In this document: piece after piece, positions 1-6,267 of the stretch | Position numbering within the stretch: position 1 is the first letter of the stretch | Layout of the letters: every line of letters begins with the position of its first letter | From: a virus | IMG/VR virus record: IMGVR_UViG_3300023198_000838 | Span: 1-47,281 of that record | Length of the DNA: 47,281 nucleotides | Strand: one strand, 5' to 3' | Position numbers and translations under genes: made by a program | The notes under the pieces: model-generated | Database searches by the model: none | What the model was told of the DNA's origin: nothing | What the model saw: the letters and a program-made list of their open reading frames with translations, nothing else

Positions 1-2
1 AT

Positions 3-144
3 GTTAACTGCGCACCTCGATACTTTCACTCTGCGAGTAAAAAATCTCGGTTAACCATCCGACATGTAGCCCTTTGTCTTTTGATGTACGACAAGAGCCC
101 ACACAATTAACCAAACCCGGTTAACCTTGACATATCGGTTAACC
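3..144. promoter_or_regulatory. Repeated palindromic operator GGTTAACC
   Basis: Three perfect copies of the 8-base palindrome GGTTAACC lie at 49-56, 119-126 and 137-144, and a further GTTAAC core lies at 3-8. The last two are centred 18 bases apart. The third falls in the spacer of the promoter at 127-155, so a bound protein would block RNA polymerase. The binding protein is not identified. Confidence 0.6.
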
Positions 145-155
145 ATGGCGACAAT
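127..155 (+). promoter_or_regulatory. Sigma-70-like promoter for the methyltransferase/terminase genes
   Basis: A perfect -35 box TTGACA (127-132) is followed, after exactly 17 bases, by GACAAT (150-155), which matches four of six -10 positions. The first gene begins about 20 bases downstream. The operator copy at 137-144 sits between the two boxes. Confidence 0.6.
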
Positions 156-172
156 GAAACAGAGAGGCGATG

Positions 173-373
173 ATGAGTCAACTTGAGCTATTCGAAGAGC
201 GGGCGGCAATCATGCAGCACGACGGAGGCCTGACCAAACAGGAGGCCGAGCACGCCGCGGCCCTAGCCGTGGTCCGCTGCCTACCGCTAACCCAGGAGCA
301 GGCAAAGACGTTCCAGGGGCTCGGATGGAGCGCCGGGAAGGCTATCCGGTTTTTGGAGAGGGGTCATGCGTGA
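173..373 (+). CDS. Small hypothetical protein upstream of the methyltransferase
   Basis: A 66-residue protein of unknown function, rich in Glu, Ala and Gln, with no membrane segment or cysteine motif that I can recognise. Two ATGs lie side by side at 170 and 173. The second is preferred because the AGAGAGG ribosome binding site ends five bases before it. The gene overlaps the start of the methyltransferase by eight bases, so the two are probably translated together. It is the first gene after the promoter at 127-155 and could serve as a leader or accessory gene of the modification locus. No function can be assigned. Confidence 0.6.
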   Translation: MSQLELFEERAAIMQHDGGLTKQEAEHAAALAVVRCLPLTQEQAKTFQGLGWSAGKAIRFLERGHA

Positions 374-1235
374 GCTGGCATTATTTGCCGGAGCTGGCGG
401 AGGAATTCTCGGGGGGGAGCTCCTCGGATGGCGAACAGTGTGCGCCGTTGAAATCGAGCCCTTCTGTCGGGAGGTGCTCATGCGACGCCAGTTGGGTGGA
501 TGCCTACCGAAGTTCCCTATCTGGGACGATGTCCGAACGTTCGACGGTAAACCGTGGCGTGGAAAAGTGGATATCATCTCTGGAGGATTCCCGTGCCAGG
601 ACATCAGCGCCGCCGGCAAAGGGGCAGGAATCGACGGCCCGAAATCTGGGCTTTGGCGGGAGATGGCAAGAATCGTTGCAGAGGTACGACCGCAATTTGT
701 CTTCGTGGAGAACTCACCTTTGCTTGTTCGCCGAGGCCTTGCCGTGGTCCTCGGTGACCTTGCCGAAATGGGGTTTGATGCGCAGTGGTGTTGTGTATCG
801 GCGGCGGACTGCGGAGCGCCCCATAAACGGGAGCGGGTGTGGATACTGGCCGACACCCCGGAACAACACTGGACCGGACACGAGCAAACGGAATCTGTCG
901 TTGGACGGCGCGGTTCTACTGTTTCCTACCCCTCGGGCGGAGGACAGCCAGTGCTCCGGGGGGCACCGGGGAAAGGACGATACACTCTACGGTCTGATAT
1001 GCAAACCGAAAGCAGGCACCATGGCGGACATGAATCAGGCAAGATTTGCCTGGAGCGACCAGAGGCGGCAGATATGGTCAACCCCCACTGCCACCGATGC
1101 CATCAAAGGGGGAAAAGTGTCGCCACGTCCTGGCGCGATGGGATTATCAGAGCAAACGGGTGGCCAGCTGAACCCAACGTGGGTCGAGTGGCTCATGGGG
1201 TGGCCCAGAAATTGGACAAATTTAGAAAGGATTAA
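366..1235 (+). CDS. dcm-like: C5-cytosine DNA methyltransferase, catalytic part (motifs I to VIII)
   Basis: This protein would methylate cytosine in DNA using S-adenosylmethionine. Visible motifs are the AdoMet loop FAGAGG (residues 7-12), the catalytic loop PCQDIS with Cys77, the ENS motif (115-117) and a motif VIII-like segment with KRER (153-156). Near the end it reads GRVAHGV, which in this family precedes motif X, but translation then stops; the usual last motif (RLKALGN...P) is missing here. That motif occurs at about 1582-1620 in the frame of the overlapping ORF. GGAGAGGGG precedes the ATG at 366. With 289 residues it is shorter than a complete single-chain enzyme. It may need the overlapping product for activity, as in two-subunit C5 enzymes such as M.AquI, or it may be inactive. 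Confidence 0.85.
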   Translation: MRELALFAGAGGGILGGELLGWRTVCAVEIEPFCREVLMRRQLGGCLPKFPIWDDVRTFDGKPWRGKVDIISGGFPCQDISAAGKGAGIDGPKSGLWREMARIVAEVRPQFVFVENSPLLVRRGLAVVLGDLAEMGFDAQWCCVSAADCGAPHKRERVWILADTPEQHWTGHEQTESVVGRRGSTVSYPSGGGQPVLRGAPGKGRYTLRSDMQTESRHHGGHESGKICLERPEAADMVNPHCHRCHQRGKSVATSWRDGIIRANGWPAEPNVGRVAHGVAQKLDKFRKD

Positions 1236-1665
1236 CCGTGACGATTTCGATAAATGGCTACAGGAGACGAGCCCAAAAGATGAGGGCGAACAAATGCGAA
1301 CGATGTGGTGGGATAGAGACCCTTCAATCTCATCATCGCGACAGGAATCCAGCGAACGACAGCACAGAGAACATAGAGACGCTATGCCAGGTATGCCATA
1401 CGGCGGATCACTTGGCGGACGGGACATGGGGGAAAGGGGCCGTTCCAGCAGCGGCGTGCGCAATATGCGGAGAGACGTTTCAGCCAAAACGCAGACGGAG
1501 GAAAGGGCGGATATTGTGTGGGAAAGCCAAATGTTCGAGGGAAATGGGGAGACGATCGGCCGCGTTGCGGTGGGTGTCAAACACCGCGTAGACCGACTTA
1601 AAGCCATTGGAAACGGCCAAGTTCCACGAGTGGCAGCAACAGCATGGAGGATTCTGAGCGAATGA
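529..1665 (+). CDS. Overprinted ORF with methyltransferase C-terminal motifs IX/X
   Basis: This ORF is open from 325 to 1665 in another frame over the methyltransferase. The start at 529 is a guess from where family-like sequence begins; 325 is the alternative. From about 860 on it has features I recall from proteins encoded beside phage C5 methyltransferases: repeated WPTP/FPTP/STPTATD segments, GGQLNPTWVEWLMGWP and WWDRDP. It ends with RVDRLKAIGNGQVP, a convincing methyltransferase motif X. Its stop overlaps the terminase start as ATGA, which supports real translation. The stretch at about 1325-1550 is Arg/Ser-rich and low in complexity, and is probably the shadow of the inserted HNH gene. 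It may supply the target-recognition and motif X part of a split enzyme. Confidence 0.6.
   Translation: MSERSTVNRGVEKWISSLEDSRARTSAPPAKGQESTARNLGFGGRWQESLQRYDRNLSSWRTHLCLFAEALPWSSVTLPKWGLMRSGVVYRRRTAERPINGSGCGYWPTPRNNTGPDTSKRNLSLDGAVLLFPTPRAEDSQCSGGHRGKDDTLYGLICKPKAGTMADMNQARFAWSDQRRQIWSTPTATDAIKGGKVSPRPGAMGLSEQTGGQLNPTWVEWLMGWPRNWTNLERINRDDFDKWLQETSPKDEGEQMRTMWWDRDPSISSSRQESSERQHREHRDAMPGMPYGGSLGGRDMGERGRSSSGVRNMRRDVSAKTQTEERADIVWESQMFEGNGETIGRVAVGVKHRVDRLKAIGNGQVPRVAATAWRILSE
1238..1591 (+). CDS. HNH endonuclease embedded in the methyltransferase locus
   Basis: A 117-residue HNH nuclease starting at GTG. The HNH core is CERCG (Cys20, Cys23), SHHRDRNP (His32/His33), the Asn region near 45, and CQVCH (Cys50, Cys53). 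A second zinc-binding unit follows, CAIC (74-77) with Cys94 and Cys99 and a basic linker. This layout is typical of phage free-standing homing endonucleases. The gene begins two bases after the stop of the catalytic methyltransferase ORF and lies wholly within the overlapping motif X ORF. It therefore separates WWDRDP from IGRVAVGV in that frame without closing it. Homing activity is inferred from family and position. Confidence 0.82.
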   Translation: MTISINGYRRRAQKMRANKCERCGGIETLQSHHRDRNPANDSTENIETLCQVCHTADHLADGTWGKGAVPAAACAICGETFQPKRRRRKGRILCGKAKCSREMGRRSAALRWVSNTA

Positions 1666-2213
1666 AGCTCGTTTCGAAAAAGGACTTCGCGGAGCTCGCC
1701 GGAGTCTCGAGACCAGCGATCTCAAAAGCCGTTAGACAGGGGCGAATTCCAGTAACAGCAGATGGCGCCATCGATGCCGATGCCAAGGAATGCAAGGCGT
1801 ATCTGTCCGCAAAGTCGAAGCGCGTGAAGGCAAAGGCGAAGCGACCGAGGCCGAAAAAGAAGCCGACGGCGCCCAAGGTCGACGAAGTTGCCAGCGCAGC
1901 CGACAGGCTCACGCTGGAGCGCCGGAAGCTCGCCGCGCAGACCCAACAGATAGAGCTCAAGAACGCCCAAATCGAAGGCCGACTGGTAGCCCGCGAGGTC
2001 ATGATAAGTGGGGTCTGGAATCCCCTAGAGACGTTCTTGGTTCGGATACTGACGGACGGCGCTAAGACGATGGCGGCCACGGTCCACCCACTCGTGAAGT
2101 CAGACGGTACCCGGGAGGAGGTCGAGGTCGCACTTCGGCAGGAGCTCACCTCGTTTATTGTCCCTCTCAAGGAGTCGATACAGAGGGCGCTGAAGCTGGA
2201 TAAGAACGGGTGA
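1662..2213 (+). CDS. Terminase small subunit (Nu1-like)
   Basis: A DNA-recognition subunit for genome packaging. Residues about 5-25 form a helix-turn-helix (KKDFAELAGVSRPAISKAV), as in lambda Nu1. A Lys/Arg/Pro-rich linker and a predicted helical region that would bind the large subunit follow. The ATG at 1662 overlaps the previous stop as ATGA and is preferred to the ATG at 1644. The large subunit starts two bases after the stop. With 183 residues the size matches Nu1-type proteins. The specific packaging site it recognises is not identified. Confidence 0.85.
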   Translation: MKLVSKKDFAELAGVSRPAISKAVRQGRIPVTADGAIDADAKECKAYLSAKSKRVKAKAKRPRPKKKPTAPKVDEVASAADRLTLERRKLAAQTQQIELKNAQIEGRLVAREVMISGVWNPLETFLVRILTDGAKTMAATVHPLVKSDGTREEVEVALRQELTSFIVPLKESIQRALKLDKNG

Positions 2214-2214
2214 G

Positions 2215-4185
2215 ATGTGTAACATAGATGTAGTAGGCAGCCAGTGGGCGTCAGAGAGCGCCGACGGCTTGACCCATGAGATAGCCCAGCTCTCCCCCGT
2301 CGAATTCAACCAGGCGCGCCGCTTCCTTCCCGCATCGGTCACCAGCAACCCGGGGTACATTAATTTTGACCGGACACCCTACTTGATAGAGATTCTAGAG
2401 TGCTTCGATGTCCGCTCCCCAGTCCGTGAGGTTGCTGTTCTGAAGGCGGTCCAGACGGCCTATTCAACCATGCTGGAATCCATCCTGATGTATTTCGCGG
2501 CCCACGTGCGGACGGCGCCGGTGATGTATTCGAACGCAACAGTTGAGATGGCCAGGGCGCGAATCAAACGGAACTACCTACCGATGTTCCAGCAATCCGG
2601 GCTGGACCATATCTTCCAGTCGTCCGACATCGGCAACACTCGAAAAAAGGGGATTACGAAAGAGGAGCTCCAGTGGGTCGGCGGCGGGTACATGGTCCCG
2701 AAGGGCGCCCAGACATCGCACATGATGACGGACATATCCATCCTTCTGATGCTGATGGATGAGATCGACAGGTGGCCAGACGTCACCGATGGCGACCCGG
2801 TCCAGCTGTTCAAAGATCGTACCACGGGTTTTACCGAGGTCCGGAAAATACTCATGGGCTCGACGCCTGCCATAAAGGGTTCCAGCAAAATCGATGTCCA
2901 ATTTCTCCGAGGTGACCAGCGCGCCTACATGGTGCGGTGCCTAAAGTGCGGGAATCCGCAGGACATGAGATTCAACGGGACGAACAAGGAGACCAAGGCG
3001 CACTACGGGCTCGAGTGGGACTACCTGGACGGCGGCACGCTCGACATTGACAGCGTTCGGTATCACTGTAAAAACTGCGCAAATCCGCACATGGAGCACG
3101 ATAAGGTTCGGCTCATCACAAAGGACAATTGTTTTTGGAAGCCGACAACGGCGCCGGCTGAGCCGCACATCAGGAGCTACCGGGTTCAAGGTCTGATTTC
3201 CAGGCGGGCGCCATGGTACAAGGGTGTGTCGATGTGGCTCGAGGCCCATGACGTTGAGAGCGGACGGACGAAGAACGTGGTTGCGCTAAAGCGATTCTAC
3301 AACAACTACCTGGCCAAGTCATTCGAGCAGCAGGATGGAAAGATACCCTTCCGGGCGGCCTCCGCCCACCGCCGGCGCTTCTACATGAAGGGCCAAATAC
3401 CGAATGCTGAGATTGAAAGATGCTGTGAATCCGGAATCATGATGTTGGTATGCACTGTCGACGTGCACAAGAGCAACCTAGCGGTAGCGGTTTGGGGGTT
3501 CACGGCCGGGATGACGTGCTGGCTCATTGACTACATCCGGATAGAGGACGACTCGGAAGCCGGGTGCGAAGTCATTGAGTCGCCGGCATGGGAGCAGCTT
3601 CAGGATTTGATTGATAACAAGACATGGACAGCCGGCGATGGTCTGAGGTATCGCTTAAATATAACTTTCATCGACTCCGGATGGGCGCCGTCCACAGTGG
3701 TTGAGTTTTGCTCGCAGTACTCGGCATGGGTCTACCCGATTGCTGGCCGTGTGAAGACCGCGGCGGCTTCGGCGATCCGTGAGTTCTCCGAATTTAAAAC
3801 CCAGCGGGGAACGACAGGATTCCTCATCGATGTCAACTACTATAAGGACAGGTTGGCGCCGGTGTTGAGGAGCCATTGGCGCATCGAGGACGGGGATCAG
3901 CCAGAATACACCTTCAACGCCCCGCTGGACACCACCGACAAGGAGCTAACCGAGCTCACCAGGGAGTACGTCAAAGAGGAGACGGCGGCGAACGGGGTCA
4001 GTATCCGGAAGTGGATACGTCCCCACGGCGCACCAAATGAGCTGTGGGACCTCATGGTGTACGCTCACGCGGCCGTTGAAGTGATGGCGTGGCTCATCTG
4101 CACGAAAAACTTTGAGCTAGAGACGGTCAATTGGCCTGATTTTTGGAATTATTGCCGGGGCGGGGTTTTCTTCATGAGCGAGTGA
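2215..4185 (+). CDS. Terminase large subunit (lambda gpA type)
   Basis: The packaging ATPase and nuclease that cuts concatemers and drives DNA into the prohead. The N-terminal ATPase carries a deviant Walker A, KAVQTAYST (77-85), and a Walker B, LMLMDEID (about 178-185). Two CxxC pairs (Cys242/245 and about 283/286) suggest a zinc-binding insert. The C-terminal nuclease shows spaced acidic residues in VCTVDVHKS, TFIDSGW and the LIDVNYYKD region. The length of 656 residues is normal for the gpA family. In gpA relatives this ATPase type usually goes with site-specific (cos) ends. A reverse-strand cassette follows instead of the portal gene. Confidence 0.93.
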   Translation: MCNIDVVGSQWASESADGLTHEIAQLSPVEFNQARRFLPASVTSNPGYINFDRTPYLIEILECFDVRSPVREVAVLKAVQTAYSTMLESILMYFAAHVRTAPVMYSNATVEMARARIKRNYLPMFQQSGLDHIFQSSDIGNTRKKGITKEELQWVGGGYMVPKGAQTSHMMTDISILLMLMDEIDRWPDVTDGDPVQLFKDRTTGFTEVRKILMGSTPAIKGSSKIDVQFLRGDQRAYMVRCLKCGNPQDMRFNGTNKETKAHYGLEWDYLDGGTLDIDSVRYHCKNCANPHMEHDKVRLITKDNCFWKPTTAPAEPHIRSYRVQGLISRRAPWYKGVSMWLEAHDVESGRTKNVVALKRFYNNYLAKSFEQQDGKIPFRAASAHRRRFYMKGQIPNAEIERCCESGIMMLVCTVDVHKSNLAVAVWGFTAGMTCWLIDYIRIEDDSEAGCEVIESPAWEQLQDLIDNKTWTAGDGLRYRLNITFIDSGWAPSTVVEFCSQYSAWVYPIAGRVKTAAASAIREFSEFKTQRGTTGFLIDVNYYKDRLAPVLRSHWRIEDGDQPEYTFNAPLDTTDKELTELTREYVKEETAANGVSIRKWIRPHGAPNELWDLMVYAHAAVEVMAWLICTKNFELETVNWPDFWNYCRGGVFFMSE

Positions 4186-4222
4186 CTATGGGCCTGGCGG
4201 ATCTCCCGGCGGCCAGCCGTCA

Positions 4223-4378
4223 TCAAACTTGCCACAGGCTGGCTAGATTCCGAGCAACTTTGGATATCTTGCGTAGCCCCAGGTTTTTTAGGAAACACGG
4301 AGGTGACTCCCTGCATTCAGCTACGATATCACCGGATTCGCCTTGCCAGTAGATACAGTCTCGGCATCTGTCGGGCAT
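4223..4378 (-). CDS. Small zinc-binding-like protein, last gene of the reverse cassette
   Basis: A 51-residue protein starting MPDRCRDCIYWQ, with a CxxC pair, a later Cys in AECRES and another in PPCF, suggesting one metal site. The ATG at 4378 is chosen over the one at 4417 because GGAGG lies six bases before it. It is the most downstream gene of the leftward cassette and ends 38 bases from the converging terminase gene. Similar short cysteine proteins are common in phages, but no function is known to me. Confidence 0.6.
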   Translation of the reverse strand: MPDRCRDCIYWQGESGDIVAECRESPPCFLKNLGLRKISKVARNLASLWQV

Positions 4379-4441
4379 ATTGCCTCCATCGCCTTTCCAG
4401 TAATTGGATATTTTCACGATATAGTGAATGATTGGAGAATG

Positions 4442-4708
4442 TCAAGTGGTTATCCGTGGCAACTGGATTTCTTTTCGCTTGTCTTGGATCATGGCGTTGA
4501 TTACGAGTAGTTTTTGGCTCAGCGTCCTGGCCAGCTCGATTAATGCATCGATAGGAGTGTCGCCTAACGCGGCACAACTGCGCAAGACATGGCCATAAGC
4601 TGAGTCCTTCAGGTCACAGTTTATAATTTGTGCACCGCAACGCCCGCTTATTGTTGCAAATATCTTGATTTCTGTATCAGTCATCGTCAGCAGTTCAGCG
4701 AGTGTCAT
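4442..4708 (-). CDS. Hypothetical protein of the reverse cassette
   Basis: An 88-residue, mostly helical-looking soluble protein with no domain that I recognise. The start overlaps the stop of the gene before it as ATGA, and a GGAGG ribosome binding site precedes it, so it is translated as part of the leftward cassette. There is no signal peptide or membrane segment. Its setting between terminase and portal genes, on the opposite strand, suggests an accessory role rather than a structural one. Confidence 0.65.
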   Translation of the reverse strand: MTLAELLTMTDTEIKIFATISGRCGAQIINCDLKDSAYGHVLRSCAALGDTPIDALIELARTLSQKLLVINAMIQDKRKEIQLPRITT

Positions 4709-4968
4709 TGTCCGCCTCCGTTTTCTTCAAGCTGTATCGCTTCCAGGTCGGGGCAGATGGTCCCAAGTGCAACGCAAAGCCGCATGATATAGACGATTTC
4801 AGACTCGGCAGCGGTCATCGAATTAAAGATGTAGGGCTCCTGCAGCACCTCGCCAGTGTCCGTTCTTTTGATTCCGTAGCGTGTCATTTTGCATACAATA
4901 TCATATAGTTTATCAATGGAAGATGAATCGTTTGTCGGCAGATCCTTCACAGGTTTTGTGATATCCAT
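4705..4968 (-). CDS. Hypothetical protein of the reverse cassette
   Basis: An 87-residue acidic protein without a recognisable domain. An AAGGAGA ribosome binding site lies just upstream of the ATG at 4968. The stop overlaps the next gene as ATGA, showing translational coupling. Length and helical character resemble the gene downstream (4442-4708), and both have a conserved-looking segment around an Ala-Leu-Gly (RSCAALGD and RLCVALGT). The two may therefore be distant duplicates. Function is unknown. Confidence 0.65.
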   Translation of the reverse strand: MDITKPVKDLPTNDSSSIDKLYDIVCKMTRYGIKRTDTGEVLQEPYIFNSMTAAESEIVYIMRLCVALGTICPDLEAIQLEENGGGQ

Positions 4969-4977
4969 GATTTCTCC

Positions 4978-5205
4978 TTAGTCGACCTTGACGGCCCACG
5001 GGCCGTTGTGGTCGCAGATGACGATCATGTCATGGCCATCGTGGCAGACCACCGAGCCCTCGGGCGTGATTTCGGTAATTGACTCGTGTCCGCTTCGTTC
5101 GGCGGCCTCGAGTGGTGTGTCATCCTCGTGTCCGATGGCGTAACCAAGGCCGGCATCGTTTCCTTTTCGCCACATTTCCAGAAGTTTTTCATTTTGGGTT
5201 TTCAT
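4978..5205 (-). CDS. Hypothetical acidic protein of the reverse cassette
   Basis: A 75-residue, strongly acidic protein whose second half (EGSVVCHDGHDMIVICDHNGPWAV) looks like a short beta-rich fold with His and Cys residues. An AAGGAGA ribosome binding site is present, and the start overlaps the stop of the upstream gene as TAATG. Small acidic phage proteins are sometimes inhibitors of host nucleic-acid-binding enzymes, but there is no direct sign of that here. No family was recognised. Confidence 0.6.
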   Translation of the reverse strand: MKTQNEKLLEMWRKGNDAGLGYAIGHEDDTPLEAAERSGHESITEITPEGSVVCHDGHDMIVICDHNGPWAVKVD

Positions 5206-5408
5206 TATTCGTCTCCTTGCCAGTTGTTAAAGCAATCTTCACAAAGAGGACCATTCTCACCAACACAGAGAGAGTCGTCTTCGCATCTACCGGTATATGA
5301 TCCACACTCTGAGCATAATTGCCTTGTACCCGGATGGTTATCCGCATTCCACTTCTCATGGTCACTCTGGGAAAGGGCCCTTCTTTTTCCGCTTGGCCAT
5401 GTATTCAT
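5205..5408 (-). CDS. Zinc-ribbon-like small protein
   Basis: A 67-residue protein whose second half is cysteine-rich: CSEC, GRCEDDSLC and CEDC. This spacing is typical of a treble-clef or zinc-ribbon fold with one or two metal sites. An AGGAGG ribosome binding site precedes the ATG. Two tandem hairpins (5427-5456) lie in its 5' leader. It belongs to the leftward cassette. A role in protein or nucleic-acid binding is inferred from the fold only. Confidence 0.6.
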   Translation of the reverse strand: MNTWPSGKRRALSQSDHEKWNADNHPGTRQLCSECGSYTGRCEDDSLCVGENGPLCEDCFNNWQGDE

Positions 5409-5426
5409 GATTCCTCCTTGCCCATC

Positions 5427-5456
5427 GGGCCGCTACTGCGGCCCACCTGTTAGGTG
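5427..5456 (-). other. Tandem hairpins in the leader of the zinc-ribbon gene
   Basis: Two perfect adjacent inverted repeats: GGGCCGC-TACT-GCGGCCC (5427-5444, 7-base stem) and CACCT-GTT-AGGTG (5444-5456, 5-base stem). They lie between two genes of the leftward cassette, directly upstream of the ribosome binding site of the zinc-ribbon gene. There is no U-run, so an mRNA processing or translation-control element is as likely as a terminator. Confidence 0.5.
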
Positions 5457-5474
5457 AGCCGGGTAGCGGTCTGA

Positions 5475-5735
5475 TTACATGTTGCTGATGAATTCTCTTG
5501 CTACTCTCAGCTCTTCTACTCTGATTGCGAGGTAGGCTGCGTGATTTTCGATCTTGGTAGCGGTGTTTTTGTTGGCCTTCCGGAAAGATTTTGCAGTGAT
5601 GACTCCTGCATCCAATCGCTTGGCGTTGTATAACTCCCGCCCTTTTCCGGCGGAGTTAGCAATTTTGGTAATCTCAAAGATTTCCTTGTCGGCTTCGAAT
5701 TTCTCAAACGTTATTTTGTCATAATCACTGTTCAT
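5475..5735 (-). CDS. First gene of the reverse cassette, hypothetical helical protein
   Basis: An 86-residue, highly charged protein predicted to be almost all helical. The ATG at 5735 is chosen over the ATG at 5765 because AAAGGAGA lies directly before it and nothing useful lies before the other. It is the promoter-proximal gene of the leftward cassette and faces the repeat-rich regulatory region at 5736-6267. That position suggests it could be the cassette's regulator, but no helix-turn-helix can be pointed to with confidence. Confidence 0.6.
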   Translation of the reverse strand: MNSDYDKITFEKFEADKEIFEITKIANSAGKGRELYNAKRLDAGVITAKSFRKANKNTATKIENHAAYLAIRVEELRVAREFISNM

Positions 5736-6057
5736 GTCTTTCTCCTTTGTTGTTGCGGCGTTCATACCCTAAGACAATGCACATGCCGTGCCATGTTTTA
5801 AAAGAATCACACCGTTGAAATCATTACGTTTTTTGCTATGAAAAAAGGTCAACCACGCAATTTATGCGGGGTTCGCTATGCACAAAGTATCAGGTAGCGA
5901 GAAAAGAGAATGATTACGGTTGCTTGTGTCCGTGTCGCTGTTTGCGTAGCTTGAAACTTTTTGCGTGGTGATGATTCCCTCAAAAAAACGCCACTTTTTG
6001 AGCGGGAGCTTCCTTCCCCAAAATAGCCCAAAAAAAGGGAGGAGATTTAATTAGAAG

Positions 6058-6178
6058 TGGCATGAAATTTGGCATGGTCATGGCATGAAATGTTTTCCAG
6101 AATACTTTTATTCAACAAGTGGTTGTAATAATTGCAGAAGTAGCTGGTATGAATAAGTGGCATGAAACCGGCATGAAG
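6058..6178 (+). repeat. TGGCATGAAA direct repeats (operator or iteron array)
   Basis: Three exact copies of TGGCATGAAA occur at 6058-6067, 6081-6090 and 6158-6167. Close variants are CGGCATGAAG (6169-6178), TGGCATGG (6070-6077) and TGGTATGAAT (6145-6154). All read in the same direction just upstream of the head operon. Such arrays typically bind a phage regulator. Confidence 0.65.
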
Positions 6179-6215
6179 CACCGTTGGAAAAATACTTGCT
6201 CTGGGAATTGACATA

Positions 6216-6230
6216 CACTACAATATAGTG
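6216..6230 (+). promoter_or_regulatory. Palindrome upstream of the head operon
   Basis: CACTA-CAATA-TAGTG is a perfect 5-base inverted repeat just before the first head gene. Extending it by two bases keeps six of seven matches per arm. It overlaps the region where a promoter for the head operon is expected and could be an operator. Confidence 0.35.
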
Positions 6231-6267
6231 CAGTACATGTATGGTCACTAGGCCAGCAAGGAGGCGG

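Larger units (their letters stand above)
5736..6267. promoter_or_regulatory. Divergent regulatory region between reverse cassette and head genes
   Basis: About 530 bases with no gene that I can support, separating two divergently read gene groups. It holds a 9-base perfect inverted repeat ACCACGCAA (5852-5860) / TTGCGTGGT (5961-5969). An AT-rich hairpin CTCAAAAA / TTTTTGAG lies at 5979-6002. Repeated TGGCATGAAA elements fall between 6058 and 6178, and a 5-base palindrome CACTA-N5-TAGTG at 6216-6230. TTGACA occurs at 6208-6213, but no -10 box at proper spacing follows. Confidence 0.6.

Noticed and set aside
287-856. 189-codon ORF on the minus strand over the methyltransferase
   Set aside because: It is Pro/Arg/Ser-rich without recognisable motifs and lies wholly over a convincing enzyme gene; a shadow.
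840-870. A simple sequencing frameshift joining the two methyltransferase frames
   Set aside because: Frame B already looks family-like upstream of this point (about 580-860), and frame A stays family-like down to 1235, so one indel would not explain both.
4413-4428. TTCAC-GATATA-GTGAA inverted repeat
   Set aside because: The five-base arms are too short to stand out from chance, and no gene start fits it well.
6208-6229. TTGACA plus TATAGT as a sigma-70 promoter
   Set aside because: The two boxes are only ten bases apart, too close for sigma-70; the TATAGT is better read as part of the CACTA/TAGTG palindrome.
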